Positions 17,883 through 26,390 of a stretch of DNA of 64,000 bases are shown piece by piece. Made by a program: the position numbers and the translations under genes. Source of the stretch: Ralstonia mannitolilytica. GTDB taxonomy: Bacteria > Pseudomonadota > Gammaproteobacteria > Burkholderiales > Burkholderiaceae. The notes under the pieces were generated by a model that did not search any database, had not been told where the DNA came from, and worked only from the letters and a program-made list of their open reading frames with translations. Within the stretch, counting starts at the first letter, position 1. The number at the start of each line of letters is the position of its first letter. Where the stretch lies: contig NZ_CAJPVG010000001.1 in NCBI RefSeq assembly GCF_905397375.1, forward strand, positions 310,001 to 374,000. The letters are read 5' to 3'.

Positions 17883-18041
17883 CTTCTGTATTACCTATAG
17901 ATACATGTCTCTCATATTGAGACAGAACCGGCCGGTGCACTTTGTCAGGTGCGGAATCGACGGTATGGCGGAAGGCGCTGCGTGATCTGCGCCGCGCACC
18001 CATGGGCCGGGCGTGCCCCCTCGGCGCGCGGAAGATGACCG

Positions 18042-18938
18042 TCAGGCGAGCTCGAGCCCGCGCCAGCTGGCCTGGAGGACGGTGCCGGTTGCCGACTCCG
18101 TGATGACGATGCCCTGACCATCGGGGGTCAGCGCGACGTTGGTGGTGGAGCGCCCGCGGCACGATGCGATGCGGGCCAGCGGCTCGCCGTGGGGCGACAG
18201 CGCGAACACCGCGCCCAGCGAGGCATGCGCGACGAGCAGGTTGCCGACCGGGTCCATCGCCATGCCGTCCGGGCCACTGGTGCCATGGAACTGCGCGAAG
18301 CGGCCGACCTTGCTGGTGCTGCCGTCGGCAAGCAGCGGCAGGCGCCAGACGGCGTTGTCGCGGGTCATGGCGACAAACAGGGCGGATTCGTCCGGTGTCA
18401 GTGCCAGGCCATTCGGGCTGGGCCCGTTCGAGAGCAGGCAGTCGAGGCGTCCATCGGCGCGCAGGCGGTACACGCGGCCGGTCGGGTCGTGCAGACCGGT
18501 CTGGCCCTGGTCGGTGAAATACACGTCGCCATTGCGCGCGACGACGAGATCGTTGGGGCCCTTGAAGCGCTCGCTGTTGCGGCGGGTGAGCAAGGGTGAG
18601 ATCGCGCCGGTCGCCGGATCCAGCGACAGCAGGCCGTTCTTGTAGTCGGCAATCAGCAGCGTGCCGTCGTGGCGCAGCGCGAGGCCGTTAGGTTCGCCGT
18701 CGTATTCGGCCACGACGTTCCACTCGCCCTGCGGCGACACGCGCAGGATGCGGCCATGCGGAATGTCGACCACCCAGAGGTTGCCCTGCGCGTCCCAGCA
18801 CGGGCCTTCAAGAAAACAATCGACCGGCGCCCCACCCTTGTTGGCGCGCGACCATTCGGTCGGGACGGGCCGGCGCAGGGCGGCCGGCATTTCGGCAAGG
18901 ACGGTGGTCTCGACCGGGGGCCAGTTGCAATACGTCAT
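18042..18938 (-). CDS. SMP-30/gluconolactonase-family lactonase
   Basis: A 298-residue six-bladed beta-propeller of the SMP-30/gluconolactonase/LRE family, which hydrolyses lactones. Family features are FLEGPCWDAQGNLWVVD (metal Glu), EPNGLALRHDG, GPNDLVVARNGDVYFTD (metal Asn-Asp) and SGPDGMAMDPVGNL. The start at 18938 overlaps the previous stop (ATGA). The frame is open much further upstream, but that part is antisense or out-of-frame with respect to the citrate-synthase-like gene. Last gene of the operon. The natural lactone is unknown. Confidence 0.88.
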   Translation of the reverse strand: MTYCNWPPVETTVLAEMPAALRRPVPTEWSRANKGGAPVDCFLEGPCWDAQGNLWVVDIPHGRILRVSPQGEWNVVAEYDGEPNGLALRHDGTLLIADYKNGLLSLDPATGAISPLLTRRNSERFKGPNDLVVARNGDVYFTDQGQTGLHDPTGRVYRLRADGRLDCLLSNGPSPNGLALTPDESALFVAMTRDNAVWRLPLLADGSTSKVGRFAQFHGTSGPDGMAMDPVGNLLVAHASLGAVFALSPHGEPLARIASCRGRSTTNVALTPDGQGIVITESATGTVLQASWRGLELA

Positions 18939-19789
18939 GACGCAGTCGCCGCGTCGGTCTGCGGCAGATGCCGCGTGGACGCGCCGGTATAGCGGTAGGG
19001 CAACTGGCGCGGCATCGGGCCCTTGTTGCGCTCGTCGCGGCCCGACTGCTCCCACGCATGCGCCAGGATGCCCACCGCGCGCGACAGGCAGAACACCCCG
19101 CGCGCCAACGGTGCGGCAAACCCGAGCTCGGCATAGATGACGGCAGTCGCCCCATCGATGTTCATCGGGATCGGCCGGCCCTTGCGCGCAGCCAGCAGCG
19201 CCGCGATGGCCCGGCCGATGGCGGCATAACGACCGCCGACCACGTTGTCTTGCGCGGCCTCGTCCACCAGTGCGAGCAGACGCACCGCTCGCGGGTCCAC
19301 CGGATGGAAGCGATGCCCGAAGCCCGGCAGGTACTTGCCGTGCGCGGCGATGAACGCATCGACGCCCGCCGCCGTGGCCGCCTCCAGCGAGGCGCCGTCG
19401 AACATGCGCGCCTCGATATCGTGGAACAGCCCGACCGCCTGCTGCCCCGCTCCGCCGTGCACGTCGTCCAGCGCGTTCAACGCAGACGCCATCGCGCCAT
19501 TGAGCGGCAGGCCGCAGCTCGTCGCCATCTTCGCGATCGCAATGGATGGCGCATGCGGGCCGTGATCGACCGACGCCACCAGCGCCGCTTCCAGCAAGGC
19601 CGCCTGCCCCTTGGCCGGCAGTTCGCCGCGCAGCATCAGCCAGATCATTTCGGCAAAGCCGATCTGGCCGATCAGTTCCTGGATCGGGTAGCCGCGTACG
19701 TGGATGCGGCCGGGTTCGATGTCGATGATGTCGGTGCGCCAGTAATCGGCAGCGAGGCCGGCGGCGTCCTGTGTCGGTGCGGTCGTCAT
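18935..19789 (-). CDS. citrate synthase-fold protein, citryl-CoA lyase-like
   Basis: A 284-residue member of the citrate synthase superfamily, much shorter than citrate synthase (about 430). It resembles stand-alone citryl-CoA lyase domains. The three catalytic positions seem present: H111 (HGGAGQQ), H159 (GFGHRFHP) and Asp near 212 (NIDGATAVI). It would make or break a C-C bond of an acyl-CoA. It lies two bases after the CoA-transferase stop and overlaps the lactonase start, so the three enzymes are co-translated. The true substrate is unknown. Confidence 0.8.
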   Translation of the reverse strand: MTTAPTQDAAGLAADYWRTDIIDIEPGRIHVRGYPIQELIGQIGFAEMIWLMLRGELPAKGQAALLEAALVASVDHGPHAPSIAIAKMATSCGLPLNGAMASALNALDDVHGGAGQQAVGLFHDIEARMFDGASLEAATAAGVDAFIAAHGKYLPGFGHRFHPVDPRAVRLLALVDEAAQDNVVGGRYAAIGRAIAALLAARKGRPIPMNIDGATAVIYAELGFAAPLARGVFCLSRAVGILAHAWEQSGRDERNKGPMPRQLPYRYTGASTRHLPQTDAATAS

Positions 19790-19791
19790 GA

Positions 19792-20979
19792 TCAGATGGC
19801 GCCTTCGGCGCGCAAGGCTTCGATTTGGTCGCGGCGGTAACCGAGCCTGGCAAGCCAGTCGTCGGTATGGGCGGAGAGCGATGGCGCCGGTGTCTGCGGG
19901 CACGGGTCTTCGCCCGAGAGGCGGAAGCCCGCGCGCGTCACGTGCTGCCCGGCCTCCGGGAACGAGGTGACGAAGCCGCGGCCCGTCACCTGTTCGTGCG
20001 CCAGCACGCCAGGCACGTCGAGCACCAGCCCGGCCGGCACGCCGGCTTCGATCAGCAGCGGCTCCCATTCGGCGGCCGGGCGCGCGGCCAATGCCGTTTC
20101 CAGCGCGTCGTTGAGTTGCTGGCGATGTTCCTTGCGTGCATGGCGCTCGGCAAAGCGCGGGTCGGTGGCCAGTTCCGGATGCCCCACCACGCGGCACAGC
20201 GCGGCAAACTGCTTGTCTTCGTTGGCGGCGATGTTGATCAGCCCATCGCCCGTGGTGAACGTGCCCGACGGCGCGGCGGTGAAATTCTGGTTACCCATCG
20301 GCTGCGGCGTCACACCGGCGTTCAGGTAGTTGGAGACGACCCAGCCCATGGTGGCGAGCGTCGATTCCAGCATCGACACATCCACCATGCAGCCCTGCCC
20401 CGTGCGTTGCGCGCCGAGCAGGCATGCGGTGACGGCTAGCGCCGCCGTGATGCCGCCCACCGTGTCGCTGATCGGGTAACCGACGCGCAGCGGCGCCGAT
20501 GCGTTGTCGCCGGTGACGCTCATCACGCCGGAAATGCCCTGGATGATCTGGTCGTATGCGGGTCTGCCGCTGAGCGGGCCGTCCTTGCCGAAGCCCGAGA
20601 TGGCGCAGTAGACGAGACGCGGGTTGACCTCGCGCAGCACGTCGTAGCCGAGGTCCAGGCGGTCCATCACGCCGGGGCGGTAGTTCTCGATCAGCGCGTC
20701 GGCCTGCGCCACCAGCTTGAGCAGGATCGCGCGCCCCTCGGGGTGCTTCAGGTTGACGGTGACGGACTGCTTGCCCGCATTGACGGCGACGAACGAGGCG
20801 CCCATCTTGCGGCGCGCCTGCTCAGGATCAGCGCCCAGACGGCGGGCGAGATCGCCATTGCCCGGCACCTCGATCTTGATGACTTCAGCGCCGAGCAAAC
20901 CCAGCTGATAGCCGCAGAACGGCCCGGCCAGCACGTTCGACAAGTCGAGCACGCGCAAACCCGCGAGAGGCAAAGCCAT
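19792..20979 (-). CDS. CaiB/BaiF family (class III) CoA transferase
   Basis: Moves CoA between carboxylic acids. The 395 residues show the family start LRVLDLSNVLAGPFCGYQLG, GADVIKIE-like AEVIKIEVPGNGD, the catalytic Asp (D143 in GRPAYDQIIQG) and RVGYPISDTVGG. It belongs to a tightly packed operon with a lyase-like and a lactonase-like enzyme and a NitT/TauT importer. It probably activates an imported organic acid, which is an inference. Confidence 0.9.
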   Translation of the reverse strand: MALPLAGLRVLDLSNVLAGPFCGYQLGLLGAEVIKIEVPGNGDLARRLGADPEQARRKMGASFVAVNAGKQSVTVNLKHPEGRAILLKLVAQADALIENYRPGVMDRLDLGYDVLREVNPRLVYCAISGFGKDGPLSGRPAYDQIIQGISGVMSVTGDNASAPLRVGYPISDTVGGITAALAVTACLLGAQRTGQGCMVDVSMLESTLATMGWVVSNYLNAGVTPQPMGNQNFTAAPSGTFTTGDGLINIAANEDKQFAALCRVVGHPELATDPRFAERHARKEHRQQLNDALETALAARPAAEWEPLLIEAGVPAGLVLDVPGVLAHEQVTGRGFVTSFPEAGQHVTRAGFRLSGEDPCPQTPAPSLSAHTDDWLARLGYRRDQIEALRAEGAI

Positions 20980-21050
20980 GAAAACAACTCCTGCTACACA
21001 GTCGGCTCCGCCCCTCGCCCCGCTCAGGAGGTTGGGCGTCTTGGCGGAGC

Positions 21051-21869
21051 CTAGGTTTTAGAGATCAGTTGGGCAGCGAGACGCAGCGGCGCGGGGTCGC
21101 CACCCAGCGTGGACGTGATTTGCGCGGCGTGCTCCAGCACCGGCACGCGCCACGATTGCAGCAGCGCCCCGTCGATGCGCGACGCCGGACCGGCAAGGCA
21201 CAGCGCACCCCGCAGCGCCTGCTGCACGCCAAACACCGGCACCGACAGGCCCACCGTTTCCCGATCGCGCTCGCCGATCGACACGTAGTAGTGATCGCGC
21301 CGGATCGCGTCGTACGTGGCGCCTTGCATGCCGGAGAACGCACACAGCACGCGCCCGCCGGAGCCGCGCTCCAGCGGCAGCACGTCACCCTCGCGCACGT
21401 GATCGCGGATGGCGTGGCTCGAATCGACGCGATGCAGGCAGACACGCACATCGCGCTCGCGGATGTAGAACGACACCGCCTCGCCGGTGGCCTCGGCCAG
21501 CGCGCGCATGTGCGGCAGCACCACGTCGCCCAGGCGCATGCTGCGCTGGTAGAGCGCGCCGAGCATCAACGGCGCGGCACCGATCTGGTACCGGCCGTCT
21601 TCCAGGCGAAACAGCATGCGGTGCTGGATGAGCGAGCCGGCCAGCCGCAGGATCGTGCTCTTGTACAGCCCGGTGCGCGCGGCCAGCTCGGCCAGCGTCA
21701 GCGCGTAATCGCCGGGGCGGAACGCAAACAGGATCGAGAACGCGCGGTCCAGCGCAGCCACGCCCGACTGCCCCGGCGTGGCGGCATCGCCCTCGTTGGC
21801 GGCGGGCGTGATCTCGTTCTGGGTGGTTTGGCGCTCTGCGGTCATGGCGGGTTGGGCGAGACGGTTCAC
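21051..21869 (-). CDS. IclR-family transcriptional regulator
   Basis: N-terminal winged HTH (LDRAFSILFAF, LTLAELAARTGLYKSTILRL) and C-terminal IclR effector domain (AEATGEAVSFYI, GSGGRVLCAFSGM), 272 residues from the GTG at 21869, which overlaps the upstream stop. An ATG at 21845 would give 264 residues; neither has a strong ribosome site. It lies inside the operon between transporter and enzyme genes, so it likely senses the pathway substrate. Two candidate operators precede the transporter genes. Confidence 0.9.
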   Translation of the reverse strand: MNRLAQPAMTAERQTTQNEITPAANEGDAATPGQSGVAALDRAFSILFAFRPGDYALTLAELAARTGLYKSTILRLAGSLIQHRMLFRLEDGRYQIGAAPLMLGALYQRSMRLGDVVLPHMRALAEATGEAVSFYIRERDVRVCLHRVDSSHAIRDHVREGDVLPLERGSGGRVLCAFSGMQGATYDAIRRDHYYVSIGERDRETVGLSVPVFGVQQALRGALCLAGPASRIDGALLQSWRVPVLEHAAQITSTLGGDPAPLRLAAQLISKT

Positions 21870-22870
21870 TTGACCGTCTTCAGGGCTTGGTCGACGAAGC
21901 GGTTAGTGTACGTTTTCGCCAGGTCGATCCTGGCGTTGCGGATCTTTTCGTCGTAGCTGGAAAGCACCGTCAGCGCCACCTTGGCATCGGCATCGGTCAT
22001 CAGGCCGTCCTTGGAGAAGATCGGCTTGGAGTGGCGCAGCGCATCGACAAACACGTCGCGCCCGCCCACCTGCTGCTCCTTGGGCATCTTGTCGGCAATG
22101 GCCTCGGGCGTGCTGGCGTCGATCCATTTGAGCGTGCGGATGAAGGCGTTCACCAGACGCTGCACGGTCTCCGGATTCTTCATCATGAAGTCGCGCGTCA
22201 CGTACAGCGTGGCGGTCGGGTAGCGGCCGCCGAACACGGCGTTGGAGCCGGCATCGGTGCGCGTATCGACGAGGAACTTGGCGGCGCGGCGCTTCTCCAG
22301 CAGGCTCGCTACGGGGTCGAAATTGACGAGCGCATCGATCTCCTTGCGATCCAGCGCCACCATGCCCGGCGCGCCGGAACCCACGGCGATGTACGACACG
22401 TCGTTCACCTGCAGCCCGCTCTTGATGGCGTAATAGCGGGCAAACAGATCGGTGGACGAGCCCGGTGCGGTGATGCCGATCTTCTTGCCCTTCAGATCCT
22501 TGCCGCTCTTGATATCCAGGTCGGGCCGCACGGCCAGCACGATGCCGGGCGTAACGTTGAGCAGCGCGACCGACACAATGTCCTTGCCCTGCGCCTGAAT
22601 GTGGATGGTGTGGTCATAGAAACCCACCACCGCATCGGTCGATCCGGCAATCAGCGCCTGCAGCGCCTTGCTGCCGCCGGCCTGGAAGTTCTCCACCTTC
22701 ACGTTGAGCCCTTCCTTCTGGAAGTTGCCCAGCGACTGCGTAAGCGGCACCGGCATGTAGTTCAGGATCATCGAGCCGACCGACAGGCTCACATCCTTCT
22801 TCTCCGGCTCGGCCGCGTTGGCTGCCGTGCAGACGGCCGCACACAACAGGGCCGAAATCCATCGCTTCAT
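21866..22870 (-). CDS. NitT/TauT-family ABC transporter substrate-binding protein
   Basis: Periplasmic binding protein of the SsuA/TauA/NMT1 type, 334 residues, with signal peptide MKRWISALLCAAVCTAANA. Start at 22870 preceded by GGAG; an alternative ATG lies five codons upstream. The body has FQAGGSKALQALIAGSTDAV, typical for this family. The ligand is unknown; its operon partners (CoA transferase, lyase, lactonase) argue for an organic acid rather than a sulfonate. Confidence 0.9.
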   Translation of the reverse strand: MKRWISALLCAAVCTAANAAEPEKKDVSLSVGSMILNYMPVPLTQSLGNFQKEGLNVKVENFQAGGSKALQALIAGSTDAVVGFYDHTIHIQAQGKDIVSVALLNVTPGIVLAVRPDLDIKSGKDLKGKKIGITAPGSSTDLFARYYAIKSGLQVNDVSYIAVGSGAPGMVALDRKEIDALVNFDPVASLLEKRRAAKFLVDTRTDAGSNAVFGGRYPTATLYVTRDFMMKNPETVQRLVNAFIRTLKWIDASTPEAIADKMPKEQQVGGRDVFVDALRHSKPIFSKDGLMTDADAKVALTVLSSYDEKIRNARIDLAKTYTNRFVDQALKTVK

Positions 22871-22897
22871 GGTTGTCTCCATCATTGTGATTGGGGC

Positions 22898-23707
22898 TCA
22901 GGCGCCCGTTTCGGGGTCGACCTTCGGGCGCCACACCAGCAACTTGCCTTCGAGCGCATCGACGCTGCGGTCCAGCGCAATCACGAAGGCCGACAGCACG
23001 ACGATTCCCGAGAACACGCCGGTGGCATCGAACACGCCTTCGGCCTGCGCAATCAGGTGGCCCAGGCCAGCGGACGAGCCGAGGTACTCCGCCACGATCG
23101 CGCCCATTACCGCCATGCCGACGGAAGCGCGTAGGCTGGAGAGAATCCAGCTCGTGGCAGACGGCACATACACGTGGCGCAGCAGGCTGACGCGGCTGGC
23201 CTTGAGCAGCCGCGCGTTGGCGAGGATGACGGGGTTCACCTCGCGCACGCCCTGGTACGTATTGAAGAACGTGATGAACAGCACCATCGTCGCGCCCAGC
23301 GCCACCTTGGAGGTCAGCCCCAGACCGAACCACATCACGAAGATGGGCGCGAGCAGGATGCGCGGGATCGCATTGAAGACCTTGATGAACGGGTCCAGCA
23401 CCTCGGCCGCGAGCTTGGACAAGCCGAGCCACAGCCCCAGGCTGATACCGAGCAGCGTGCCGATGCCGAACGAGAGAATCGTCTCGGCCAGGGTGATGGC
23501 CAGATGCGTGTAGATGTCGCCGGCGGTGAACCACTCCCAGATGCGCGCGACGATCGACGACGGCATCGAGAAATAGAACGGATCGACCACGCCCGCGCGG
23601 CCGAGGCCCTCCCACGAGCCGAACATCAACACCACCACGGCCAGCTGGAACAGGCGGATCCTGGTCTTGTGGGCGAGACCGGCGCGCTGCGTGCCCACGG
23701 TAGGCAT
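22898..23707 (-). CDS. NitT/TauT-family ABC transporter permease
   Basis: Inner-membrane permease of 269 residues with about six TM segments and the EAA loop (ANARLLKASRVSLLRHVYVP). The start MPTVGTQRAG at 23707 lies four bases after the ATPase stop. The longer open frame is antisense-like sequence overlapping the ATPase gene. Confidence 0.92.
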   Translation of the reverse strand: MPTVGTQRAGLAHKTRIRLFQLAVVVLMFGSWEGLGRAGVVDPFYFSMPSSIVARIWEWFTAGDIYTHLAITLAETILSFGIGTLLGISLGLWLGLSKLAAEVLDPFIKVFNAIPRILLAPIFVMWFGLGLTSKVALGATMVLFITFFNTYQGVREVNPVILANARLLKASRVSLLRHVYVPSATSWILSSLRASVGMAVMGAIVAEYLGSSAGLGHLIAQAEGVFDATGVFSGIVVLSAFVIALDRSVDALEGKLLVWRPKVDPETGA

Positions 23708-23711
23708 CGTG

Positions 23712-24533
23712 TTAGTGCTGGACGGCATGGCTCTTCTCCACTTCGGTGCCGAGGATCGACCAGATCTCGCGATACAGGCGGATGAACGCGTCGGACATGT
23801 TGATTTCAGACACGTTGCGCGGACGTGGCAGCGTGATTTCGACATCGCCAACCGGCCGGCTGGCGGGCCCGGCGGACATGACGACCACGCGGTCGGCCAG
23901 GGCAATGGCCTCCTCCAGGTCGTGCGTGATGAACAACAGCGATTTGCGGTCTTCCTGCCAGAGGCGCAGCAGCTCGCTCTGCATGAGGTGGCGCGTGTGC
24001 ACATCGAGCGCCGAGAACGGCTCGTCCATCAGCACGATCTTGGGCGAGAGGATCAGCGTCTGCGCCATGCTGATGCGCTTCTTCTGCCCGCCCGAGAGCT
24101 GATGCGGATAGCGCGCCTCGAAGCCGGCCAGGCCGACCTTCTTCATCCACGGACGGGCGCGCTCGCGGGCCTCGTCTACCGGCATGCCCTGGAACACCAG
24201 GCCGAGCGCGACGTTGTCGAGCGCCGTCTTCCAGGGCAGCAGCGAGTCCTGCTGCATCATGAAACCAGCGCTGCCGTTCAGGCCTGTCAGCGGCTCGCCA
24301 AACACGTTCACCGTGCCGCCGGCCGGCTTGAGCAGCCCCGTCACGGCGTTGAGCAACGTGCTCTTGCCGCACCCGGTGGGCCCCACCACCGCCACGAATT
24401 CCCCCTCGCCGATCGACAGGTCTACGCCCTGCACCGCCGTAAAACTGCCAAACCGCACTGACACCTGATTGAGCTGCACCGCCGGCAAACCGGGAGGCAG
24501 CCGGCCATTCGCGGCCGGATGGGAAGAAAGCAT
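23712..24533 (-). CDS. NitT/TauT-family ABC transporter ATPase
   Basis: ATP-binding subunit of 273 residues with Walker A (GPTGCGKSTLLN), Q-loop (MMQQDSLLPW), signature LSGGQKKR, Walker B (IVLMDEPFSALD) and switch His (FITHDLEEA). First gene of the operon that runs to 18042. The 275-bp divergent region upstream has TTCTG/CAGAA palindromes suitable for IclR. Confidence 0.93.
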   Translation of the reverse strand: MLSSHPAANGRLPPGLPAVQLNQVSVRFGSFTAVQGVDLSIGEGEFVAVVGPTGCGKSTLLNAVTGLLKPAGGTVNVFGEPLTGLNGSAGFMMQQDSLLPWKTALDNVALGLVFQGMPVDEARERARPWMKKVGLAGFEARYPHQLSGGQKKRISMAQTLILSPKIVLMDEPFSALDVHTRHLMQSELLRLWQEDRKSLLFITHDLEEAIALADRVVVMSAGPASRPVGDVEITLPRPRNVSEINMSDAFIRLYREIWSILGTEVEKSHAVQH

Positions 24534-24566
24534 GGGCGTCTCCTTGAATGCGTTGCCTCTTTGTCG

Positions 24567-24581
24567 TTCTGTTATACAGAA
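24567..24581. promoter_or_regulatory. palindrome TTCTG-TTATA-CAGAA, candidate IclR operator
   Basis: A perfect 15-bp inverted repeat 34 bp before the ATPase start, immediately followed by AGAA-N5-TTCT. IclR proteins typically bind palindromes of about 15 bp near their target promoters. A related site lies at 24714-24728. Confidence 0.5.
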
Positions 24582-24713
24582 TTTTGTTCTATTTTACGCA
24601 GCATCTGGAGCCGGGATAACAGACGTAAACCCGTAGAAGCCAGGGCAGCATGGCGAACGTCGCCAAGTATCCAACGACTCTTCTCGCTTTTTGTTTCTTT
24701 AGTCGGAATTTAA

Positions 24714-24728
24714 TTCTATCTAACAGAA
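24714..24728. promoter_or_regulatory. second related site TTCT-N7-AGAA
   Basis: Matches the perfect palindrome at 24567 in 11 of 15 positions and overlaps GAATTTAATTC (24706-24716). The two sites lie 147 bp apart, which would suit looping by a dimer-of-dimers regulator. Confidence 0.35.
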
Positions 24729-24761
24729 CGTAACGGCAGCAAAGAAAGTCGCCGCGACCGC

Positions 24762-24788
24762 TAAAGTTTTCGCTCGGCCATCCGATCA
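24762..24788 (+). promoter_or_regulatory. FliA (sigma-28) promoter of the FlxA-like gene
   Basis: TAAAGTTT is a perfect sigma-28 -35 element. After 15 bases from TAAA comes TCCGATCA, six of eight matches to GCCGATAA. The start codon lies 20 bp downstream. Confidence 0.65.
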
Positions 24789-24808
24789 AGGGCGTACTGA
24801 TCAGCGAG

Positions 24809-25276
24809 ATGGCAATGCAACTCACTTCCTCGTCCGTTTCTGGCACTGTGGCCACCGGCGCTTCGGGCGGCGGGAGCGGCTCGGCCAATGAAATCGAACG
24901 GCTGCAACGGCAGCTCAAGAACCTGCAGAAGTCGATGGCAGACTTGGCCGGGCAGGGATTGCCGGCCGAGCAGAAGAAGCAGCAGATGCAGATGCTGAGC
25001 CAGCAGATTCAGATCGTGCAGGCGCAGATCGCCCGCCTTCAGGCCCAGAAAGGGCTGGAGCAGGCCGAGACGCGGTTGGAAACGCGCAAGTCCGCGGACA
25101 CCGGCAGTGCCGAGGTGGCCACCAAGGCGCGCACGACAGACAAGGTCACCGGCACATCGAGCGTGACCGACGCCCGCTTGCAGGCCCGCCGCGTGGAACA
25201 GGCCCAGCCCGCGCATCCGGCCAGCGCCGAAGCGCTCACCCCGGCCGAGCCGCCGCTGGTTTCCCTGCGCGCCTGA
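24809..25276 (+). CDS. FlxA-like coiled-coil protein
   Basis: A 155-residue soluble protein with a Gly/Ser-rich start. A strong coiled coil (about 28-80: EIERLQRQLKNLQKSM, then Gln-rich QQIQIVQAQIARLQ) resembles the FlxA family. The tail is low-complexity. In E. coli flxA is a FliA-dependent gene of unknown role, and the consensus-like sigma-28 promoter directly upstream fits that. ATG at 24809 or the one two codons later could be used. Confidence 0.7.
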   Translation: MAMQLTSSSVSGTVATGASGGGSGSANEIERLQRQLKNLQKSMADLAGQGLPAEQKKQQMQMLSQQIQIVQAQIARLQAQKGLEQAETRLETRKSADTGSAEVATKARTTDKVTGTSSVTDARLQARRVEQAQPAHPASAEALTPAEPPLVSLRA

Positions 25277-25325
25277 CGCTGGAACGGCCCTCGCGCGCCG
25301 CGCAGAGCCCGCAGCGCGCTATGGA

Positions 25326-26030
25326 CTAAGCACGCAGCGCACTGAGCGACATGCGCTGCCGCCCCTGCGCATCGAAATTCTCGGGCGAGAGCCACCGCTC
25401 GAAGGCCGTCCGCAGCTGCGGCCAATCGGCATCGATGATGGAAAACCACGCCGTGTCGCGGCTGCGCCCCTTGTAGACGACCGCCTGGCGGAAGATCCCC
25501 TCAAACTGGAAGCCGAGCCGCAGTGCAGCCTGACGCGACGGCGCATTCAGGCTGTCGCACTTCCATTCGTAACGGCGATAGCCCAGGTCTTCAAAGACGT
25601 GCTTCATGAGCAGGAACTGCGCTTCCGTCGACGCGGGGGTGCGTTGCAGCAACGGCGAAAACGTCACGGCACCGACCTCCACCACGCCGTGCTCGGGCGT
25701 GATGCGCATCAATGCCAGCGTGCCGACGGCGCGATCCGTCTGCGCGTCGATCACGGCGTACTGCAGTGGATCCCGCTTGGCCGCAATGCGCTCCACATAG
25801 GCACGGTGGGATGCGGCGTCGGCAAACGGCCCTTCCATCAGGTACGTCCAGTGGCGGTCGTCGGGCGCCTGGCGGGCGGCTTCGAACAGCGCATCGGCAT
25901 GGCGCACGGCGTCGAGGGGCTCCAGGCGGCAGTACCGCCCAGGCAGCGGCGTGTGCGGCGGCAGCGGACGCGCGGTCCAGTCGGGCATCGGCGTACCGAT
26001 GGGCTGTTGGTAGGCGTTCAGGGTGGTCAT
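25326..26030 (-). CDS. GNAT-family N-acetyltransferase (RimJ/RimL-like)
   Basis: A 234-residue acyltransferase of the Acetyltransf_3 type. Visible are the N-terminal RYCRLEPLDAVRHADAL, the central VEVGAVTFSPLLQRTPASTE and NAPSRQAALRLGFQFEGIFR (acetyl-CoA region). Such proteins acetylate amino groups of proteins or small molecules; the substrate is unknown. Start MTTLNAYQQP at 26030. Convergent with the FlxA-like gene. Confidence 0.85.
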   Translation of the reverse strand: MTTLNAYQQPIGTPMPDWTARPLPPHTPLPGRYCRLEPLDAVRHADALFEAARQAPDDRHWTYLMEGPFADAASHRAYVERIAAKRDPLQYAVIDAQTDRAVGTLALMRITPEHGVVEVGAVTFSPLLQRTPASTEAQFLLMKHVFEDLGYRRYEWKCDSLNAPSRQAALRLGFQFEGIFRQAVVYKGRSRDTAWFSIIDADWPQLRTAFERWLSPENFDAQGRQRMSLSALRA

Positions 26031-26273
26031 GCGCGCAGCGAGGGGTTGGACAGGATCCGCATTACCGTACCGAATCTCGTGGCTCCATGAAAAGAGCCAT
26101 GGCGAACGCCATCTGAGGAGCCACGCCGCAACAGAGCGCCAACATCGCATCGCCGGAAACGCCCTCGGACCCAGCCAATTGTTGCGTCGCAGCAACGGCC
26201 AGGACACAGCGCGGCAGGGCCCCGACATGCGCAGGCCGCACCACGCCAGCGCTGAAATTTGTTGTTACCTTTG

Positions 26274-26286
26274 GAACAGTCTGTTC
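26274..26286. promoter_or_regulatory. palindrome GAACA-GTC-TGTTC
   Basis: Perfect inverted repeat 13 bp before the -35 box of the small-peptide promoter. The same half-site recurs at 26301, 26339 and 26359, giving five GAACA/TGTTC units in 90 bp. The rest of the 360-bp gap 26031-26390 shows no gene. Confidence 0.45.
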
Positions 26287-26299
26287 ACCCGTCGGGATA

Positions 26300-26328
26300 T
26301 TGTTCTTCCGCATTGCAACACCTACACT
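26300..26328 (+). promoter_or_regulatory. sigma-70-type promoter of the 32-residue peptide
   Basis: TTGTTC (26300-26305), a 17-base spacer and TACACT (26323-26328). This would start transcription near 26335, just before the leader hairpin. Confidence 0.5.
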
Positions 26329-26337
26329 GCGTAACAG

Positions 26338-26364
26338 TTGTTCAGACATCGATTGCCTGAACAA
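26338..26364 (+). promoter_or_regulatory. leader stem-loop before the small peptide
   Basis: TTGTTCAG (26338-26345) pairs perfectly with CTGAACAA (26357-26364), loop 11 nt. It would form at the very 5' end of the transcript, 16 bases before the Shine-Dalgarno AAGGAG. Confidence 0.45.
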
Positions 26365-26390
26365 GCAATGCAAGTGCTGTAAGGAGAACG

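Larger units (their letters stand above)
17260..18041. other. gene-free regulatory region upstream of flhD
   Basis: No credible ORF in 780 bp. Much of 17420-17740 is AT-richer than its surroundings. It contains a CCCCCT/AGGGGG hairpin (17510-17526), an isolated TTGTAGG/CCTACAA palindrome and a 33-bp-period array of TGTAGGA boxes. As both neighbours are on the minus strand, the region is 5' to flhD and 3' to the lactonase gene. Confidence 0.7.

Noticed and set aside
18939..19853. Upstream extension of the lactonase frame, suggesting a large fusion protein
   Set aside because: The extension is an out-of-frame reading of the citrate-synthase-like gene; the lactonase domain starts exactly at the ATGA overlap.
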